Origin: Paracoccaceae bacterium
GTDB lineage: Bacteria; Pseudomonadota; Alphaproteobacteria; Rhodobacterales; Rhodobacteraceae
DNA length: 42,363 nt
Assembly: GCA_020852535.1 (NCBI GenBank)
Contig: JADZAO010000109.1
Coordinates: 1-42,363 of the forward strand
Reading direction: 5' to 3'
Shown here in pieces: positions 8,296 through 18,194 of this stretch (positions are counted from its first letter, which is position 1; each line of letters starts with the position of its first letter). The translations under genes were made by a program, and so were the position numbers. Below the pieces are notes generated by a model. The model was not told the DNA's origin. It did no database searches and saw only the letters and a program-made list of their open reading frames with translations.

Positions 8296-10380
8296 TCATC
8301 CAACCGACAGAAGCTGGATAGCACGGTCTTGATCTAACAACCAAAGCAGTGTGCGAGCAGCCCGTCCGCGGGGCGAAGTCAACGTAGGATCCTCATCCAG
8401 CAGGCGACGAGCATCGACTTGTGCAATTTCCATTAGATCGCCTTGGCGTTTCAAATCTGCTATGCGAAAGCAAGGCAGGCCAGATTGTACTGTGCCAATG
8501 ACATCACCCGCACCGCGCATAAGTAGATCTTCTTCAGCAATGCGAAAGCCATCTTCGACATCGCGCAGCAACTTAAGTCGACGCTCACCACTTCCAGACA
8601 GCGGAATTTGATAGAGCAACAAGCATGTCGATTCCGCAGCCCCCCGCCCAACCCTGCCGCGCAACTGGTGAAGCTGAGCAAGACCAAAAGTCTCGGCACG
8701 CTCAATCACCATAATGCTGGCATTGGGAACATTTACGCCGACCTCAATCACGGTGGTCGCGACCAAAACTTTGATCTTACCTGCCACGAAGCTAGCCATT
8801 GACGCGTCTTTTTCGGCAGAGGACATCTGGCCATGAACGAGGCCCACGACATCACCCAAAACAGCGCGCAAAGCCTTGAAACGAGCATCCGCGCTGATGT
8901 AGCCGAGCACCTCACTGTCTTCAACCAGCGGGCAGACCCAATAGGCCTGCCGCCCATTAGCTACGGCATAACGCAATCTGGCCATCACCTCAGCCCCTCG
9001 AGAGGTCGAGATGAGTGCGGTTTTTATCGGTTTACGACCGGGTGGTTTTTCATCAAGGACCGAGACATCCATGTCGCCGTAGCTCGCCAATGCCAGAGAA
9101 CGCGGGATTGGAGTAGCGGTCATCAAAAGCATATCTGTAGCATCACTCTTTGCACCAAGCTCCATACGTTGCGAAACGCCAAAGCGGTGCTGTTCATCAA
9201 TGATCGCAAGGCGGAGGTCGCGAAAATGCACATCCTTTTGGAAAACGGCGTGGGTGCCAACAAGGATATGAATAGTCCCGTCCGCCAGATCGGTCATTTT
9301 ACGGGCACGGGCGGAGCCCCTATCGCGACTGGTAAGCAAATCAAGTCGAACGCCTGCAACAGCAGCCAACGCTTGCAAACCTTCGTAATGCTGACGAGCA
9401 AGGATTTCAGTCGGGGCCATAATCACGCCCTGCCCGCCCGCCTCGACCGCAACGAGTAGAGCCTGAAAAGCAACGAGCGTCTTACCCGCACCAACATCAC
9501 CTTGCAGAAGGCGGTTCATACGAAGGGGAGCCGCCATATCTCCCGCGATCTCAGCAATGGCACGGACCTGTGCATTCGTTAAAGCGAAGGGCAAGCTTTT
9601 TAGAACTTTAGCCTGAAGCATTCCCGTACCGACAGTCACCTGCCCCTTGACCTTACGCAAAGTGGCGCGAGCGAGGGCAAGGCTCAACTGATGAGCGAAG
9701 AATTCATCGTATGAGAGACGCTGGCGTGCAGAGTCGGTGTAAACAAGGTCGGCTGGAGAAATAGGAGCATGAACGCGGGCGACTGCATCGGCCCATGTAG
9801 GCCAACCTTCACGAGCAAGGAGCGGTCCGTCTATCCATTCAGGCAAGGCGGTAACACGAGAAAGTGTGGAGGCGACTGCTTTGAAAATCTGCTTTTGCGT
9901 GATGCCGTTCGTCAGCGGATAGACCGGCTCGAAGAACGGAAAATCTGCAGCTTCTTCTGGACACAGAACATGATCGGGATGAACCATCTGGGCGACGCCT
10001 TCAAACAGTTCGACGCGGCCCGAGACGAGGCGGATCGAGCCGGAAGGGAGGATTTTTCTTAGGTAATCACCACGGTTGTGAAAAAAGACAATCTGAAATT
10101 CGATGGCGGCATCGCGAACCATGATGCGATAAGAGCGACCCTTTTTACGAGGCGGAATGTGCAGACCCACCTCGACCTCGACTGTTACGGTGCAGGGCAA
10201 ACTCACATCACGAATCGAAGACTTGCGGGAGCGGTCGATGCAAGAATGGGGGAGAAGAAACAAAAGGTCTTTGGGCCGTTTAACCCCCAGACCTGCAAAG
10301 GCATCTGCAATCTTTGGACCCACGCCTTCCAGCGTTTCCAATTTTGCAAAAAGAGGAAAAAGCGACGGAGAACGGGTCAT
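8296..10380 (-). CDS. recG: ATP-dependent DNA helicase RecG
   Basis: 694 residues. RecG remodels stalled replication forks and branch-migrates Holliday junctions. The N-terminal wedge domain begins LETLEGVGPKIADAF; then come Walker A GDVGAGKT (about 294-301), the DEQH box (about 395-398), motif III TATPIPRSLA, and motifs V-VI in VATTVIEVGVNVP and HQLRGRVGRG. The ATG at 10380 overlaps the ligA stop as ATGA, which I prefer to the in-frame start at 10404, so the two are translationally coupled. It is the distal gene of a ligA-recG operon. Confidence 0.96.
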   Translation of the reverse strand: MTRSPSLFPLFAKLETLEGVGPKIADAFAGLGVKRPKDLLFLLPHSCIDRSRKSSIRDVSLPCTVTVEVEVGLHIPPRKKGRSYRIMVRDAAIEFQIVFFHNRGDYLRKILPSGSIRLVSGRVELFEGVAQMVHPDHVLCPEEAADFPFFEPVYPLTNGITQKQIFKAVASTLSRVTALPEWIDGPLLAREGWPTWADAVARVHAPISPADLVYTDSARQRLSYDEFFAHQLSLALARATLRKVKGQVTVGTGMLQAKVLKSLPFALTNAQVRAIAEIAGDMAAPLRMNRLLQGDVGAGKTLVAFQALLVAVEAGGQGVIMAPTEILARQHYEGLQALAAVAGVRLDLLTSRDRGSARARKMTDLADGTIHILVGTHAVFQKDVHFRDLRLAIIDEQHRFGVSQRMELGAKSDATDMLLMTATPIPRSLALASYGDMDVSVLDEKPPGRKPIKTALISTSRGAEVMARLRYAVANGRQAYWVCPLVEDSEVLGYISADARFKALRAVLGDVVGLVHGQMSSAEKDASMASFVAGKIKVLVATTVIEVGVNVPNASIMVIERAETFGLAQLHQLRGRVGRGAAESTCLLLYQIPLSGSGERRLKLLRDVEDGFRIAEEDLLMRGAGDVIGTVQSGLPCFRIADLKRQGDLMEIAQVDARRLLDEDPTLTSPRGRAARTLLWLLDQDRAIQLLSVG

Positions 10381-12620
10381 GCGCCAGTGATGAGGGCAAG
10401 CCACGCGTCTTCGTCGATCATCTCGACACCATAACGTTCGGCATCTTTAGCTTTTGACCCGGCCCCTGGCCCTGCAATAACAAGGTCAGTCTTGGCACTG
10501 ACAGAACCGGACACCTTGGCTCCCAAGGCCTCGGCACGAACTTTGGCTTCGGCACGGGTCATCTTTTCGAGACTACCCGTAAAAACCACCGTCTTACCCG
10601 CAACAGGCGACTGAGTGGCACGGATTTCTGGTGGCAAAATAGTCAAATGCGCGATCAGGCGATCGATTGAAGCGCGTTCCTCTGAATTGGCAAGGGCGTC
10701 CGACAGCGAAAGCGCAAGGGTGGGACCGATACCATCTGCGGTAATAAGTTCATGCCATGCCGCGGCGGAGTCCGATGGAACATTGGCAGCGGCAATAGCA
10801 GCGGTATGAACGAGTGTAATCTGCGCACGGCGTTTTTCTAGAGCGGCGGCAACGCGTTCGGCATTTTCCGCCTCATCAGCCGCACGGTGGGCGAGAGCTG
10901 CGGGACGAGCGAGGTCAACTGCGGCACAGAGGGCTTCCCAGCTTTGATAATGGCGGGAAAGATCTTGAGCCGCAACTTCACCCACGTGGCGCAGGCCAAG
11001 CGCAAAAATCAGTCGAGCAAGTGAAATGGTGCGACGGGCGCGAATAGCAGCCCAAAGATTGGTGACGGATTTTTCACCAAAACCATCCCGGTTCTTGAGA
11101 CGAATGAGACCAGCGGCATCGCGAGATTCAAGAGTAAATATATCGGCAGGTTCGCGGATCGGCAGCGCGGAATCGGCAAAGAACATCTCAATCTGTTTTG
11201 CACCAATGCCTTCAATATCGAAGGCACCGCGGCTAACGAAATGCTTGAGTCGTTCAATGGCTTGCGCGGGGCAGATGAGGCCACCGGTGCATCGACGAAC
11301 CGAGTCTCCCTCTTCCCGTACGGCTTCAGACCCGCATTCAGGACAGAGGTGGGGAAAGCTAAAAGGGATAGCTTCAGGCAAACGTCGGGCTAGGTCAACA
11401 TCAGCGATTTTGGGGATCACGTCGCCGGCACGGTAGACCTGAACCCAGTCGCCAATACGAATATCTTTGGCATCACGGATCGGGTTGCCATTTGAGTCAT
11501 GGCCAGCGATGTAATCTTCATTATGAAGCGTAGCATTAGAGACTACGACTCCGCCTACGGTAACAGGATGCAAACGAGCGACGGGTGACAACGCCCCCGT
11601 ACGTCCAACTTGTACATCAATTGCAAGAAGCCGCGTCCATGCCAGTTCGGCAGGGAATTTATGAGCGATGGCCCAACGAGGCGTAGTTGAACGAAAACCG
11701 AGGCGTGATTGCAAGGCAAGGTCATTCACCTTGTAGACCACGCCGTCGATATCGTAGCCAAGCGTTGCTCGCTGCGCCTTAATGCTGCGGTAATGGGCAA
11801 GCATGTCCTCGGGGCCGACACAAAGCTTGGTGAGCGGGTTGGTCTGGAAGCCGAGTGATTTTAGCCAATCAATGGCACCCATTTGTGTATCGGACAAAAA
11901 TTCGGACAACACCCCCCAGCTATAAGCAAAAAAGCGCAGCGGGCGTCGAGCGGTAATAGTAGGATCAAGCTGGCGCAAACTGCCTGCGGCAGCGTTACGA
12001 GGATTAGCAAAAGTCTTGTCGCCTGCCGCTGCCTGCCGTTCGTTCAGCGCGGCAAAATCGACATGGGACATATAAACCTCGCCCCGCACTTCGACAATAG
12101 CGGGAGCGCCGATCAGGGCTTTGGGAATGTCAGTAATGGTACGAACGTTTTCAGTGACATTCTCGCCAATGTTTCCATCGCCACGAGTCGCAGCTTGTTT
12201 CAACATACCGTTTTCATAGCGAAGAGAAAGCGATAGCCCGTCGATCTTCGGTTCGGCGGTATAAAAAATCGCTTTGGTCAGGCCGAGGTAGCGACGCACA
12301 CGGTCGTCAAAATCAGCAATTTCAGTATCCTCAAAGGCATTTTCTAGGCTGAGCATACGGATTTCGTGATAGATTTTACCAAATCCCTCGGACACAGCAG
12401 CACCTACCTGGTCGGAGGCACTGTCAGCGCGTTTTAGGGCAGGAAAACGGACCTCGATTTCAGTGTTGCGGCGCTTAAGCACATCATATTCAGCGTCGGT
12501 CATCACGGGTGCGTCCTGTCCGTGATAAGCGGTATTGGCTTCCCCAAGCAAAAGCGCGAGCCGTGCAAGTTCATCGCGGGCTTCGTCTTCAGTCAAATCT
12601 GCTACCTGCTTATCCTCCAT
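10377..12620 (-). CDS. ligA: NAD+-dependent DNA ligase LigA
   Basis: 747 residues from the ATG at 12620 (MEDKQVADLTEDEARDEL), which aligns with usual LigA N-termini; a GTG at 12641 is possible but adds seven residues with a poor ribosome site. The enzyme seals nicks during replication and repair. The adenylation lysine is K125 in EPKIDG. The OB fold is followed by a four-cysteine zinc finger (CPECG ... RRCTGGLICP), helix-hairpin-helix repeats (FDIEGIGAKQ, GLRHVGEVAA) and a C-terminal BRCT domain (KTVVFTGSLEKMTRAEAK). recG follows with a four-base overlap. Confidence 0.97.
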   Translation of the reverse strand: MEDKQVADLTEDEARDELARLALLLGEANTAYHGQDAPVMTDAEYDVLKRRNTEIEVRFPALKRADSASDQVGAAVSEGFGKIYHEIRMLSLENAFEDTEIADFDDRVRRYLGLTKAIFYTAEPKIDGLSLSLRYENGMLKQAATRGDGNIGENVTENVRTITDIPKALIGAPAIVEVRGEVYMSHVDFAALNERQAAAGDKTFANPRNAAAGSLRQLDPTITARRPLRFFAYSWGVLSEFLSDTQMGAIDWLKSLGFQTNPLTKLCVGPEDMLAHYRSIKAQRATLGYDIDGVVYKVNDLALQSRLGFRSTTPRWAIAHKFPAELAWTRLLAIDVQVGRTGALSPVARLHPVTVGGVVVSNATLHNEDYIAGHDSNGNPIRDAKDIRIGDWVQVYRAGDVIPKIADVDLARRLPEAIPFSFPHLCPECGSEAVREEGDSVRRCTGGLICPAQAIERLKHFVSRGAFDIEGIGAKQIEMFFADSALPIREPADIFTLESRDAAGLIRLKNRDGFGEKSVTNLWAAIRARRTISLARLIFALGLRHVGEVAAQDLSRHYQSWEALCAAVDLARPAALAHRAADEAENAERVAAALEKRRAQITLVHTAAIAAANVPSDSAAAWHELITADGIGPTLALSLSDALANSEERASIDRLIAHLTILPPEIRATQSPVAGKTVVFTGSLEKMTRAEAKVRAEALGAKVSGSVSAKTDLVIAGPGAGSKAKDAERYGVEMIDEDAWLALITGA

Positions 12621-13050
12621 AGGCCGCCCTCGACATCTCACTTCCCTGATTTAAGGGGCGACCAGAGCCGCGTCCAGAGCAGAGAGCACGTTCGGTTTAC
12701 GACAGCACACAGCGCAGAACCATTTCGATATAATTCTCGCCATCTATGACTTAGGAGAGTTTCTTGAGAGATTTTTAGATAAACACGTCAATGATCTTCA
12801 CAGTTCAAGTTTATCTATACCTTCATAATCTGTAGGGTCGACTGCTGGTAATCACAGCTTCACCGGCAATAGCCGCCTACTACAGAACTAGAACGTTTTG
12901 ATATACGATGAGTATTTCCCACTAAATCGAAAAAAGATCATTATGCAAATCCCTTATAAGACACGGAATTACAAAACGAGGCTGCAGGACTTGTAGAAAA
13001 AACGGCTTTTGCCTATTTGTATTGCCTTACTCATGACCGGATCATGCACC
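12621..13050. other. intergenic region between ligA and mnmA (divergent)
   Basis: 430 bases with no supported gene on either strand. It must contain the outward promoters of ligA-recG and mnmA. The segment 12760-12960 is AT-rich. I see no tRNA, no strong terminator and no SOS box here. Confidence 0.5.
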
Positions 13051-14187
13051 ATGCTTGACCAACCGCTAAACTCGCTCGGCTTGCCAAAACCACCGTCCGA
13101 GACGCGGGTCGTCGTTGCCATGTCGGGTGGCGTCGATTCTTCGGTAGCAGCTGCAGTTCTGAAGGACGAAGGTTATGACGTGGTCGGCGTCACCTTGCAA
13201 CTTTACGATCACGGCGCCTCGCTGGCAAAAAAGAACGCATGCTGTGCAGGGCGCGACATCCACGATGCGCGACGCGTAGCCGAAACAATGGGCTTTCCAC
13301 ATTACGTACTAGATTATGAAAATACTTTTCGCGAGGCAGTGATAGAGGAATTTGCCGATACCTATCTGGCTGGAGCAACGCCCGTACCCTGCATCCGTTG
13401 TAATGAGCAGATAAAGTTCAAGGACCTCTTAGCCACCGCCAAGGAACTAGATGCAGATTGCATGGCGACGGGACATTATATCCAGCGCAAGATGGGACTT
13501 GCCGGGCCGGAGTTGCATATGGCGGCAGACGCAAACCGCGACCAGAGCTATTTCTTGTTCTCAACTAAGCCCGAACAACTAACTTATCTGCGCTTTCCAC
13601 TAGGCCATCTGGCATCCAAAGCCGAGACACGGGCACTGGCACTGCACTACGGGCTACCAACGTCTGACAAACCTGACAGCCAAGATATCTGCTTCGTGCC
13701 TAATGGCGACTATGCTTCTGTGATCGAAAAGCTGCGCCCTGGGGCAGCCGATTCTGGCGAAATCGTCGATCTAGACGGAAATGTGTTGGGTAAACATCAC
13801 GGCGTAATTCATTATACAATCGGACAACGAAAAGGGCTGAGCATCGGTGGGCTTGGCAATCCGGTATATGTAGTACGGCTGGACCCTGCATCGCGTCGTG
13901 TCGTCGTGGGGCCAAAAGAGGCACTAGCAACGCGGGTCATTCCGGTACGCGAGATCAACTGGCTGGGCAATGCGCAATTTGATACACAGGCCGAATGGCA
14001 CATGCAGGTCAAGGTGCGCTCAACTCGTGCGCCACGTCCAGCGGTAATACGACCCCTCTCGGCAACAGAGGCGGAGGTTGAATTACTCGACCCTGAAGAC
14101 GGAGTTTCGGCAGGTCAGGCCTGCGTTTTTTATGCATCCGAGGGAAGCCGTATCTTCGGCGGCGGCTGGATCTGGCACGGACGCTAG
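13051..14187 (+). CDS. mnmA: tRNA-specific 2-thiouridylase MnmA
   Basis: 378 residues from the ATG at 13051 (MLDQPLNSLGLPKPP), which matches the usual Rhodobacterales N-terminus; earlier in-frame starts (TTG 13009, ATG 13033) are less likely. MnmA adenylates and thiolates U34 of tRNA-Lys, -Glu and -Gln. The PP-loop SGGVDSS is at 25-31. The catalytic cysteines are C117 (CIRCNEQIKFK) and C214 (SQDICF), equivalent to E. coli C102 and C199. It stands alone on the plus strand and converges with lpxB. Confidence 0.95.
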   Translation: MLDQPLNSLGLPKPPSETRVVVAMSGGVDSSVAAAVLKDEGYDVVGVTLQLYDHGASLAKKNACCAGRDIHDARRVAETMGFPHYVLDYENTFREAVIEEFADTYLAGATPVPCIRCNEQIKFKDLLATAKELDADCMATGHYIQRKMGLAGPELHMAADANRDQSYFLFSTKPEQLTYLRFPLGHLASKAETRALALHYGLPTSDKPDSQDICFVPNGDYASVIEKLRPGAADSGEIVDLDGNVLGKHHGVIHYTIGQRKGLSIGGLGNPVYVVRLDPASRRVVVGPKEALATRVIPVREINWLGNAQFDTQAEWHMQVKVRSTRAPRPAVIRPLSATEAEVELLDPEDGVSAGQACVFYASEGSRIFGGGWIWHGR

Positions 14188-14195
14188 CAAAGAGA

Positions 14196-14215
14196 CGATT
14201 TTTCTACAAAAATCG
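14196..14215. terminator. hairpin after mnmA, possible bidirectional terminator
   Basis: CGATTTTT (14196-14203) and AAAAATCG (14208-14215) form a perfect 8-bp stem with loop CTAC, nine bases after the mnmA stop and between convergent mnmA and lpxB. The U-rich arm may substitute for a separate T-run, so efficiency is uncertain. Confidence 0.45.
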
Positions 14216-14310
14216 GACATGCCAATCGTGACAGTAAACCTTTAACTAAAGACTGCGCGGGAGGCTACACGCCCCAGCACAATTATAAGATATTTATCGG
14301 CAGAAAATGA

Positions 14311-15441
14311 TCAAAGATGGGTGAGAACCGAGCGGGCGGCGCGTAGGCCCGGAGGTTCGCCGCCTTTGCCGAGGCGCTGCATGGTAATCTGCATCGCTTG
14401 ACGATGAGTTTCAGAATTTGAAAGTAGGCCAAGGACAGCAGGGACGATACGATCGGAAGTAGCATCAGGACCAATGAATTCAGGAATGGTACGAGTTTCC
14501 GACACGAGATTAACCAGCGTCACCGTTTCGATCAGCGCGACACGACGCATGAGCCAAAGAGTAAGCGGATTCATATCATAAACGACAACCATCGGACAGT
14601 CATTTGCTGCGAGTTCCAGAGATACGGTACCCGAGGCTGCAATAGCGACATCGGCAGCAGCGAAGGCTCCGCGTTTACGGGCGGGATCGGTGATGATATC
14701 CGGCTTGACTGGCCATTGAGCCGTGAGACTGCGGACGAGCGGCTCGATATTGGAAACCGTGGGGAGTGCTAATCGCAAGTCGGGATGCTGCGCTTTCAGA
14801 CGAGAAAGAGTTTGGCCAAGGATCGGTACAAGGCGCGTTACTTCGACCTTGCGCGATCCGGGCAGAGCCAAAAGCAGCGGACCTTTACCTGTGAAGACGG
14901 CGCGTTCTTCGGGAGTTGCGAGGGGGTCAGAAACCACAGGATGGCCAACAAAATCGCACGTCATACCTGCAGCCTGCATATAAGGCGGCTCGAAAGGAAG
15001 AAGCGCCAGCACATGGTCGATGTAGCGGGCCATTTTTACGGCACGATCGGGTCGCCATGCCCAGACCGAAGGGGCAACATAATGAATGGTTCGGATGGTT
15101 GGGCGGGCGGCTTTAACGAGGGCTGCGACGCGCAAGCCAAAATCTGGACTGTCGATAGTAATCAGCGCATCGGGGTTAGCGTCAATTACAGCTTCAGCCG
15201 TTTGGCGAATGCGGCGTTTGAGATGGAGATATTTGGGCAGAATCTCAACCAATCCCATGATAGAGAGTTCGTCCATTGGAAACAGGCTTTCCATGCCTGC
15301 GGCCAGCATTTCGGACCCGGCAATTCCCATAAAACGGCTAGTAGGTTCGAGCTGCAGCAGACTACGCATCAAAGCCGCGCCAAGGCGATCTCCCGAAGGC
15401 TCTCCAGCCACGAGGAAAAAGGTCAAACCTTCCGAGCGCAC
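14311..15441 (-). CDS. lpxB: lipid-A-disaccharide synthase
   Basis: 376 residues from GTG 15441. A TTG at 15426 would overlap the lpxI stop as TTGA and aligns well with usual LpxB starts, so either could be used. The enzyme joins UDP-diacylglucosamine and lipid X to make the lipid A disaccharide at the inner face of the membrane. Family motifs: FFLVAGEPSGDRLGAALM, FPMDELSIMGLVEILP, ITIDSPDFGLRVA, HYVAPSVWAWRPDR and LALPGSRKVEV, then AASGTVSLELA. It is the last gene of the bamA-to-lpxB operon. Confidence 0.95.
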   Translation of the reverse strand: MRSEGLTFFLVAGEPSGDRLGAALMRSLLQLEPTSRFMGIAGSEMLAAGMESLFPMDELSIMGLVEILPKYLHLKRRIRQTAEAVIDANPDALITIDSPDFGLRVAALVKAARPTIRTIHYVAPSVWAWRPDRAVKMARYIDHVLALLPFEPPYMQAAGMTCDFVGHPVVSDPLATPEERAVFTGKGPLLLALPGSRKVEVTRLVPILGQTLSRLKAQHPDLRLALPTVSNIEPLVRSLTAQWPVKPDIITDPARKRGAFAAADVAIAASGTVSLELAANDCPMVVVYDMNPLTLWLMRRVALIETVTLVNLVSETRTIPEFIGPDATSDRIVPAVLGLLSNSETHRQAMQITMQRLGKGGEPPGLRAARSVLTHL

Positions 15442-16223
15442 AAGAACAATCCATGGCGATTGGCGAGGGCGATCATGGCGGCAAGATCTAGAGTAATGAC
15501 GCCGCCTGCCTCCCATACAATTCCGCCTAGACCGGCAGCGGCCACCTGTTCCACCGTAGTAGGCCCGATGGTGGGCAAGTCAATACGTCGGTCTTGCAAG
15601 GGTTTGGGAGCCTTGTAGAATAAACCCTTGGAACCTGAAGGGCGAAGGTAAGACAAGTTGGCAACCGAAGCGAGCATGACATCGGTGCCTGACAGGGTTT
15701 CGACCGCAAGGCAAAGGCCTTGTTGAACAACCGCGCCCTGCCCTACGTCAATCTGTCCAAGAGCAGCAACGATAGCAGCAGCACGAGTGGCATCAGCCTG
15801 GTCCCGCGGGGTCATAGTTCCGGCGTAGAAGCCTGCAGCAGGAACAATACGGGGAGCGATATCAAGAACCCCACTGATGGTAAAACCTGCTTCCTCGAAC
15901 ACAGCCAGTACTTCTCGCAAAGTCGCATCATCGCCCTGCCCCATCGCTGCCAAAAGACGCGGAATGATGGTGGCGGTGGCAGGATCAAAAAGCGCGGGAT
16001 CAAGACTTAGGCGCTTCACAGCACCTGCAAAGCAGACGCGGGTTACACCCGCATCTTCCAGTTGGCGCAAGAAAGGCATCAGCCGTTCAACACGGAAGGT
16101 CGTGTCAGGAATCACGCCATCTGGAGCAAAAGAATCAAGGGCAGCAATGTAAGGGCGCTGAGGCAAGGCCGAAACGAGGGCGGCGGGCAATCTCCCTGCC
16201 CCTGCAATAATAGCTAGGGTCAT
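15423..16223 (-). CDS. lpxI: UDP-2,3-diacylglucosamine diphosphatase LpxI
   Basis: 266 residues. LpxI is the alphaproteobacterial replacement for LpxH; it hydrolyses UDP-2,3-diacylglucosamine to lipid X, the partner used by LpxB. The N-terminal glycine-rich segment LAIIAGAGRLP and the C-terminal motif YKAPKPLQDRRIDLPTIGP with VEQVAAAGLGGI are characteristic. It overlaps lpxA by four bases (ATGA) upstream and the probable lpxB start downstream, so the three genes should be translated as a unit. Confidence 0.94.
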   Translation of the reverse strand: MTLAIIAGAGRLPAALVSALPQRPYIAALDSFAPDGVIPDTTFRVERLMPFLRQLEDAGVTRVCFAGAVKRLSLDPALFDPATATIIPRLLAAMGQGDDATLREVLAVFEEAGFTISGVLDIAPRIVPAAGFYAGTMTPRDQADATRAAAIVAALGQIDVGQGAVVQQGLCLAVETLSGTDVMLASVANLSYLRPSGSKGLFYKAPKPLQDRRIDLPTIGPTTVEQVAAAGLGGIVWEAGGVITLDLAAMIALANRHGLFLCARKV

Positions 16224-17017
16224 TTGGGCGTCAGGAAAGAGCGATCCGAGGCAGCGAGAATAAATTCAGTAATCTCGCGCACATGGATATTATCAGTTTC
16301 TTCCTGCAAGCGACGGGCACGGTCGAGAAAAGTACCCTCGCCCTGCGCCAGCATCTGGTAGCCCGCGCGAAGCGCGGTAATATCAGCACGTTCAAAGCAA
16401 CGGCGTTTTAAGCCGACTAGATTCAGCCCATCAAGTTCGCCCCTCGGGGATTGGACAAGACCATAGGGGATCACGTCGTTTACGACCATCGTCACAGCGC
16501 CAATGATCGCACCACGACCAATACGAACCCACTGGTGCACACCTGACAGCCCGCCAACGATAACATCGTCTCCCAACACGCAATGGCCTGCGATAGCAAC
16601 ATGGTTAACTAAAATCACACGATCACCAATCTGAGCATCATGGCCGACATGCGCCCCAGTCATGATAAGCACATCATCGCCCACGCGGGTGATACCACCA
16701 CCACCTTCAGTGCCGAGGTTCAACGTTGCGGCCTCGCGGATGCGGCAACGTTTACCGACTGTCAGACGAGTGCGTTCACCCTTGTATTTTAGGTCTTGCG
16801 GAACTTCTCCCACGGTGGCGAAGGGAAAAATCACCGTCTCCTCGCCAACCTCGGTCCAGCCCGTCACTACCGCATGGCTTTTGACCCTGACACCTGCACT
16901 GAGCGTCACATCAGGACCTATCAAGCAAAAGGGACCAACCTCGACCCCCGCGCCGATCACGGCACCGGATTCGACCACCGCCGAGGGATGAATACGAGCT
17001 GTCGGATCAATGCTCAT
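16220..17017 (-). CDS. lpxA: acyl-ACP--UDP-N-acetylglucosamine O-acyltransferase
   Basis: 265 residues, typical length. LpxA carries out the first acylation of UDP-GlcNAc in lipid A synthesis. The N-terminal two-thirds is a left-handed beta-helix of hexapeptide repeats (IHPSAVVESGAVIGAG, VEVGPFCLIG and others). The catalytic histidine lies in the segment LIMTGAHVGHDAQIGD. The C-terminal helical bundle starts at LVGLKRRCFERADI. It overlaps fabZ by four bases. Confidence 0.96.
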   Translation of the reverse strand: MSIDPTARIHPSAVVESGAVIGAGVEVGPFCLIGPDVTLSAGVRVKSHAVVTGWTEVGEETVIFPFATVGEVPQDLKYKGERTRLTVGKRCRIREAATLNLGTEGGGGITRVGDDVLIMTGAHVGHDAQIGDRVILVNHVAIAGHCVLGDDVIVGGLSGVHQWVRIGRGAIIGAVTMVVNDVIPYGLVQSPRGELDGLNLVGLKRRCFERADITALRAGYQMLAQGEGTFLDRARRLQEETDNIHVREITEFILAASDRSFLTPK

Positions 17018-17493
17018 GCGCCTGCCTTGCCACTGGTATTGAGCACGTCAAACATCGCCATAAATGTGGCTTCGCAGACGAGTTCGCCTTCGACCATAGC
17101 ACGACCTTCAAACTTCCAGACGCGGCCACCACCGCGCAATGCTTTGACATGCAATTCTAACACATCGCCCGGCACCACCTTGCGGCGGAATTTGACGCCA
17201 TCGACACCCATAAAGAAAACATTGGCGTTTTTATCAACTAAATCCATCGTGATTCCCACAAGGATACCGCTAGTCTGTGCCATCGCTTCGATAATCATTA
17301 CACCCGGAAAAATTGGCATGCCGGGGAAGTGACCGGTAAATTGCGGCTCGTTAATCGTCACATTTTTAATACCGACACAGCTTTCGCCCAAAACAATGTC
17401 GCGCACTTTGTCGACTAAGAGAAAGGGGTAGCGGTGCGGAATAATTCGCTTGATCAGATCAAGGTCCGCGGTGCGGTCTGCGCCAGTGGTCAT
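17014..17493 (-). CDS. fabZ: 3-hydroxyacyl-ACP dehydratase FabZ
   Basis: 159 residues, hot-dog fold. It dehydrates 3-hydroxyacyl-ACP in fatty acid elongation and competes with LpxA for 3-hydroxymyristoyl-ACP, which explains the co-operonic arrangement. The active site is visible as H in TGHFPGMPIFPG and E in IIEAMAQTSG. The start codon has a good GGAG site about seven bases upstream. A 104-base gap separates it from skp. Confidence 0.95.
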   Translation of the reverse strand: MTTGADRTADLDLIKRIIPHRYPFLLVDKVRDIVLGESCVGIKNVTINEPQFTGHFPGMPIFPGVMIIEAMAQTSGILVGITMDLVDKNANVFFMGVDGVKFRRKVVPGDVLELHVKALRGGGRVWKFEGRAMVEGELVCEATFMAMFDVLNTSGKAGA

Positions 17494-17597
17494 AAAAATC
17501 TCCTTCGATCTGCCCCCGCAATAGCCGTTCGGGCCCGTGCCGCGCCTTTTGACACTTTAAAAATGTGACTAGCAACTTGGGCCAGACGAAACAAGCA

Positions 17598-18194
17598 TCA
17601 GGGCTGCGGTTTGGGTTCCACTTCAGCGGGCGACAAGGAAACGTCACCGCTTCCGAGTGCCGCATTCATACGGAAAATAGCCTGATCGGTGATGTCAATA
17701 CCGCGCAGCGAGAGGATTATTGTGTTCTTGTCGATGATCACAGCAGCACCGTTGTCACGCATCAGTTCACCCAACACGGGGATAGCAGCTTCGAGAAAGC
17801 GCTTCTGCTCCATCTCATACCTAGTGGAGATGGCGCGGGATTTGGCTTCCTGCGCAGCACGAATCCGTTCGGCCTTAGTATCGAAAGCCCCAGCCAGAAC
17901 CTGAAACTCGACGGCAGGTAATTTAGCACGGCGGTCAGTCAGGTCACGCTCTTCGGCTTCAAGCGCCTTTTCTAGAAGCAAGTTTTCAGCAATCAAAGCA
18001 TCACTATCGGCCTTAAACCGCGCTTCGACTGCCTTTCCAAATAGGGTTTCGCTAAACAGCCGCTTGCGGTCGAGCGTCAAAAAAGGTGACTGAATCGAAA
18101 CAGCAGTGACCGGCGGAACCTCTTGTGCAAAAGTTCCGGTTGCAAAGAACGCCGCAAGGATCAGCGCGACAAAACTGAACATCAAGCCACGCAT
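17598..18194 (-). CDS. skp: OmpH/Skp family periplasmic chaperone
   Basis: 198 residues from the ATG at 18194, whose A is shared with the last base of the bamA stop (TGATG). Skp holds unfolded outer-membrane proteins in the periplasm and delivers them to BamA. A Sec signal peptide (MRGLMFSFVALILAAFF, cleavage after the TFA of ATGTFAQ) is followed by a long charged helical region typical of the tentacles (residues 60-140), rich in E, K, R and A. The C-terminus is proline-rich (EPKPQP). Confidence 0.88.
   Translation of the reverse strand: MRGLMFSFVALILAAFFATGTFAQEVPPVTAVSIQSPFLTLDRKRLFSETLFGKAVEARFKADSDALIAENLLLEKALEAEERDLTDRRAKLPAVEFQVLAGAFDTKAERIRAAQEAKSRAISTRYEMEQKRFLEAAIPVLGELMRDNGAAVIIDKNTIILSLRGIDITDQAIFRMNAALGSGDVSLSPAEVEPKPQP

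Noticed and set aside
14785..15618. 277-codon open frame on the plus strand
   Set aside because: Runs antisense to lpxB and lpxI; composition and motifs are those of a shadow frame.
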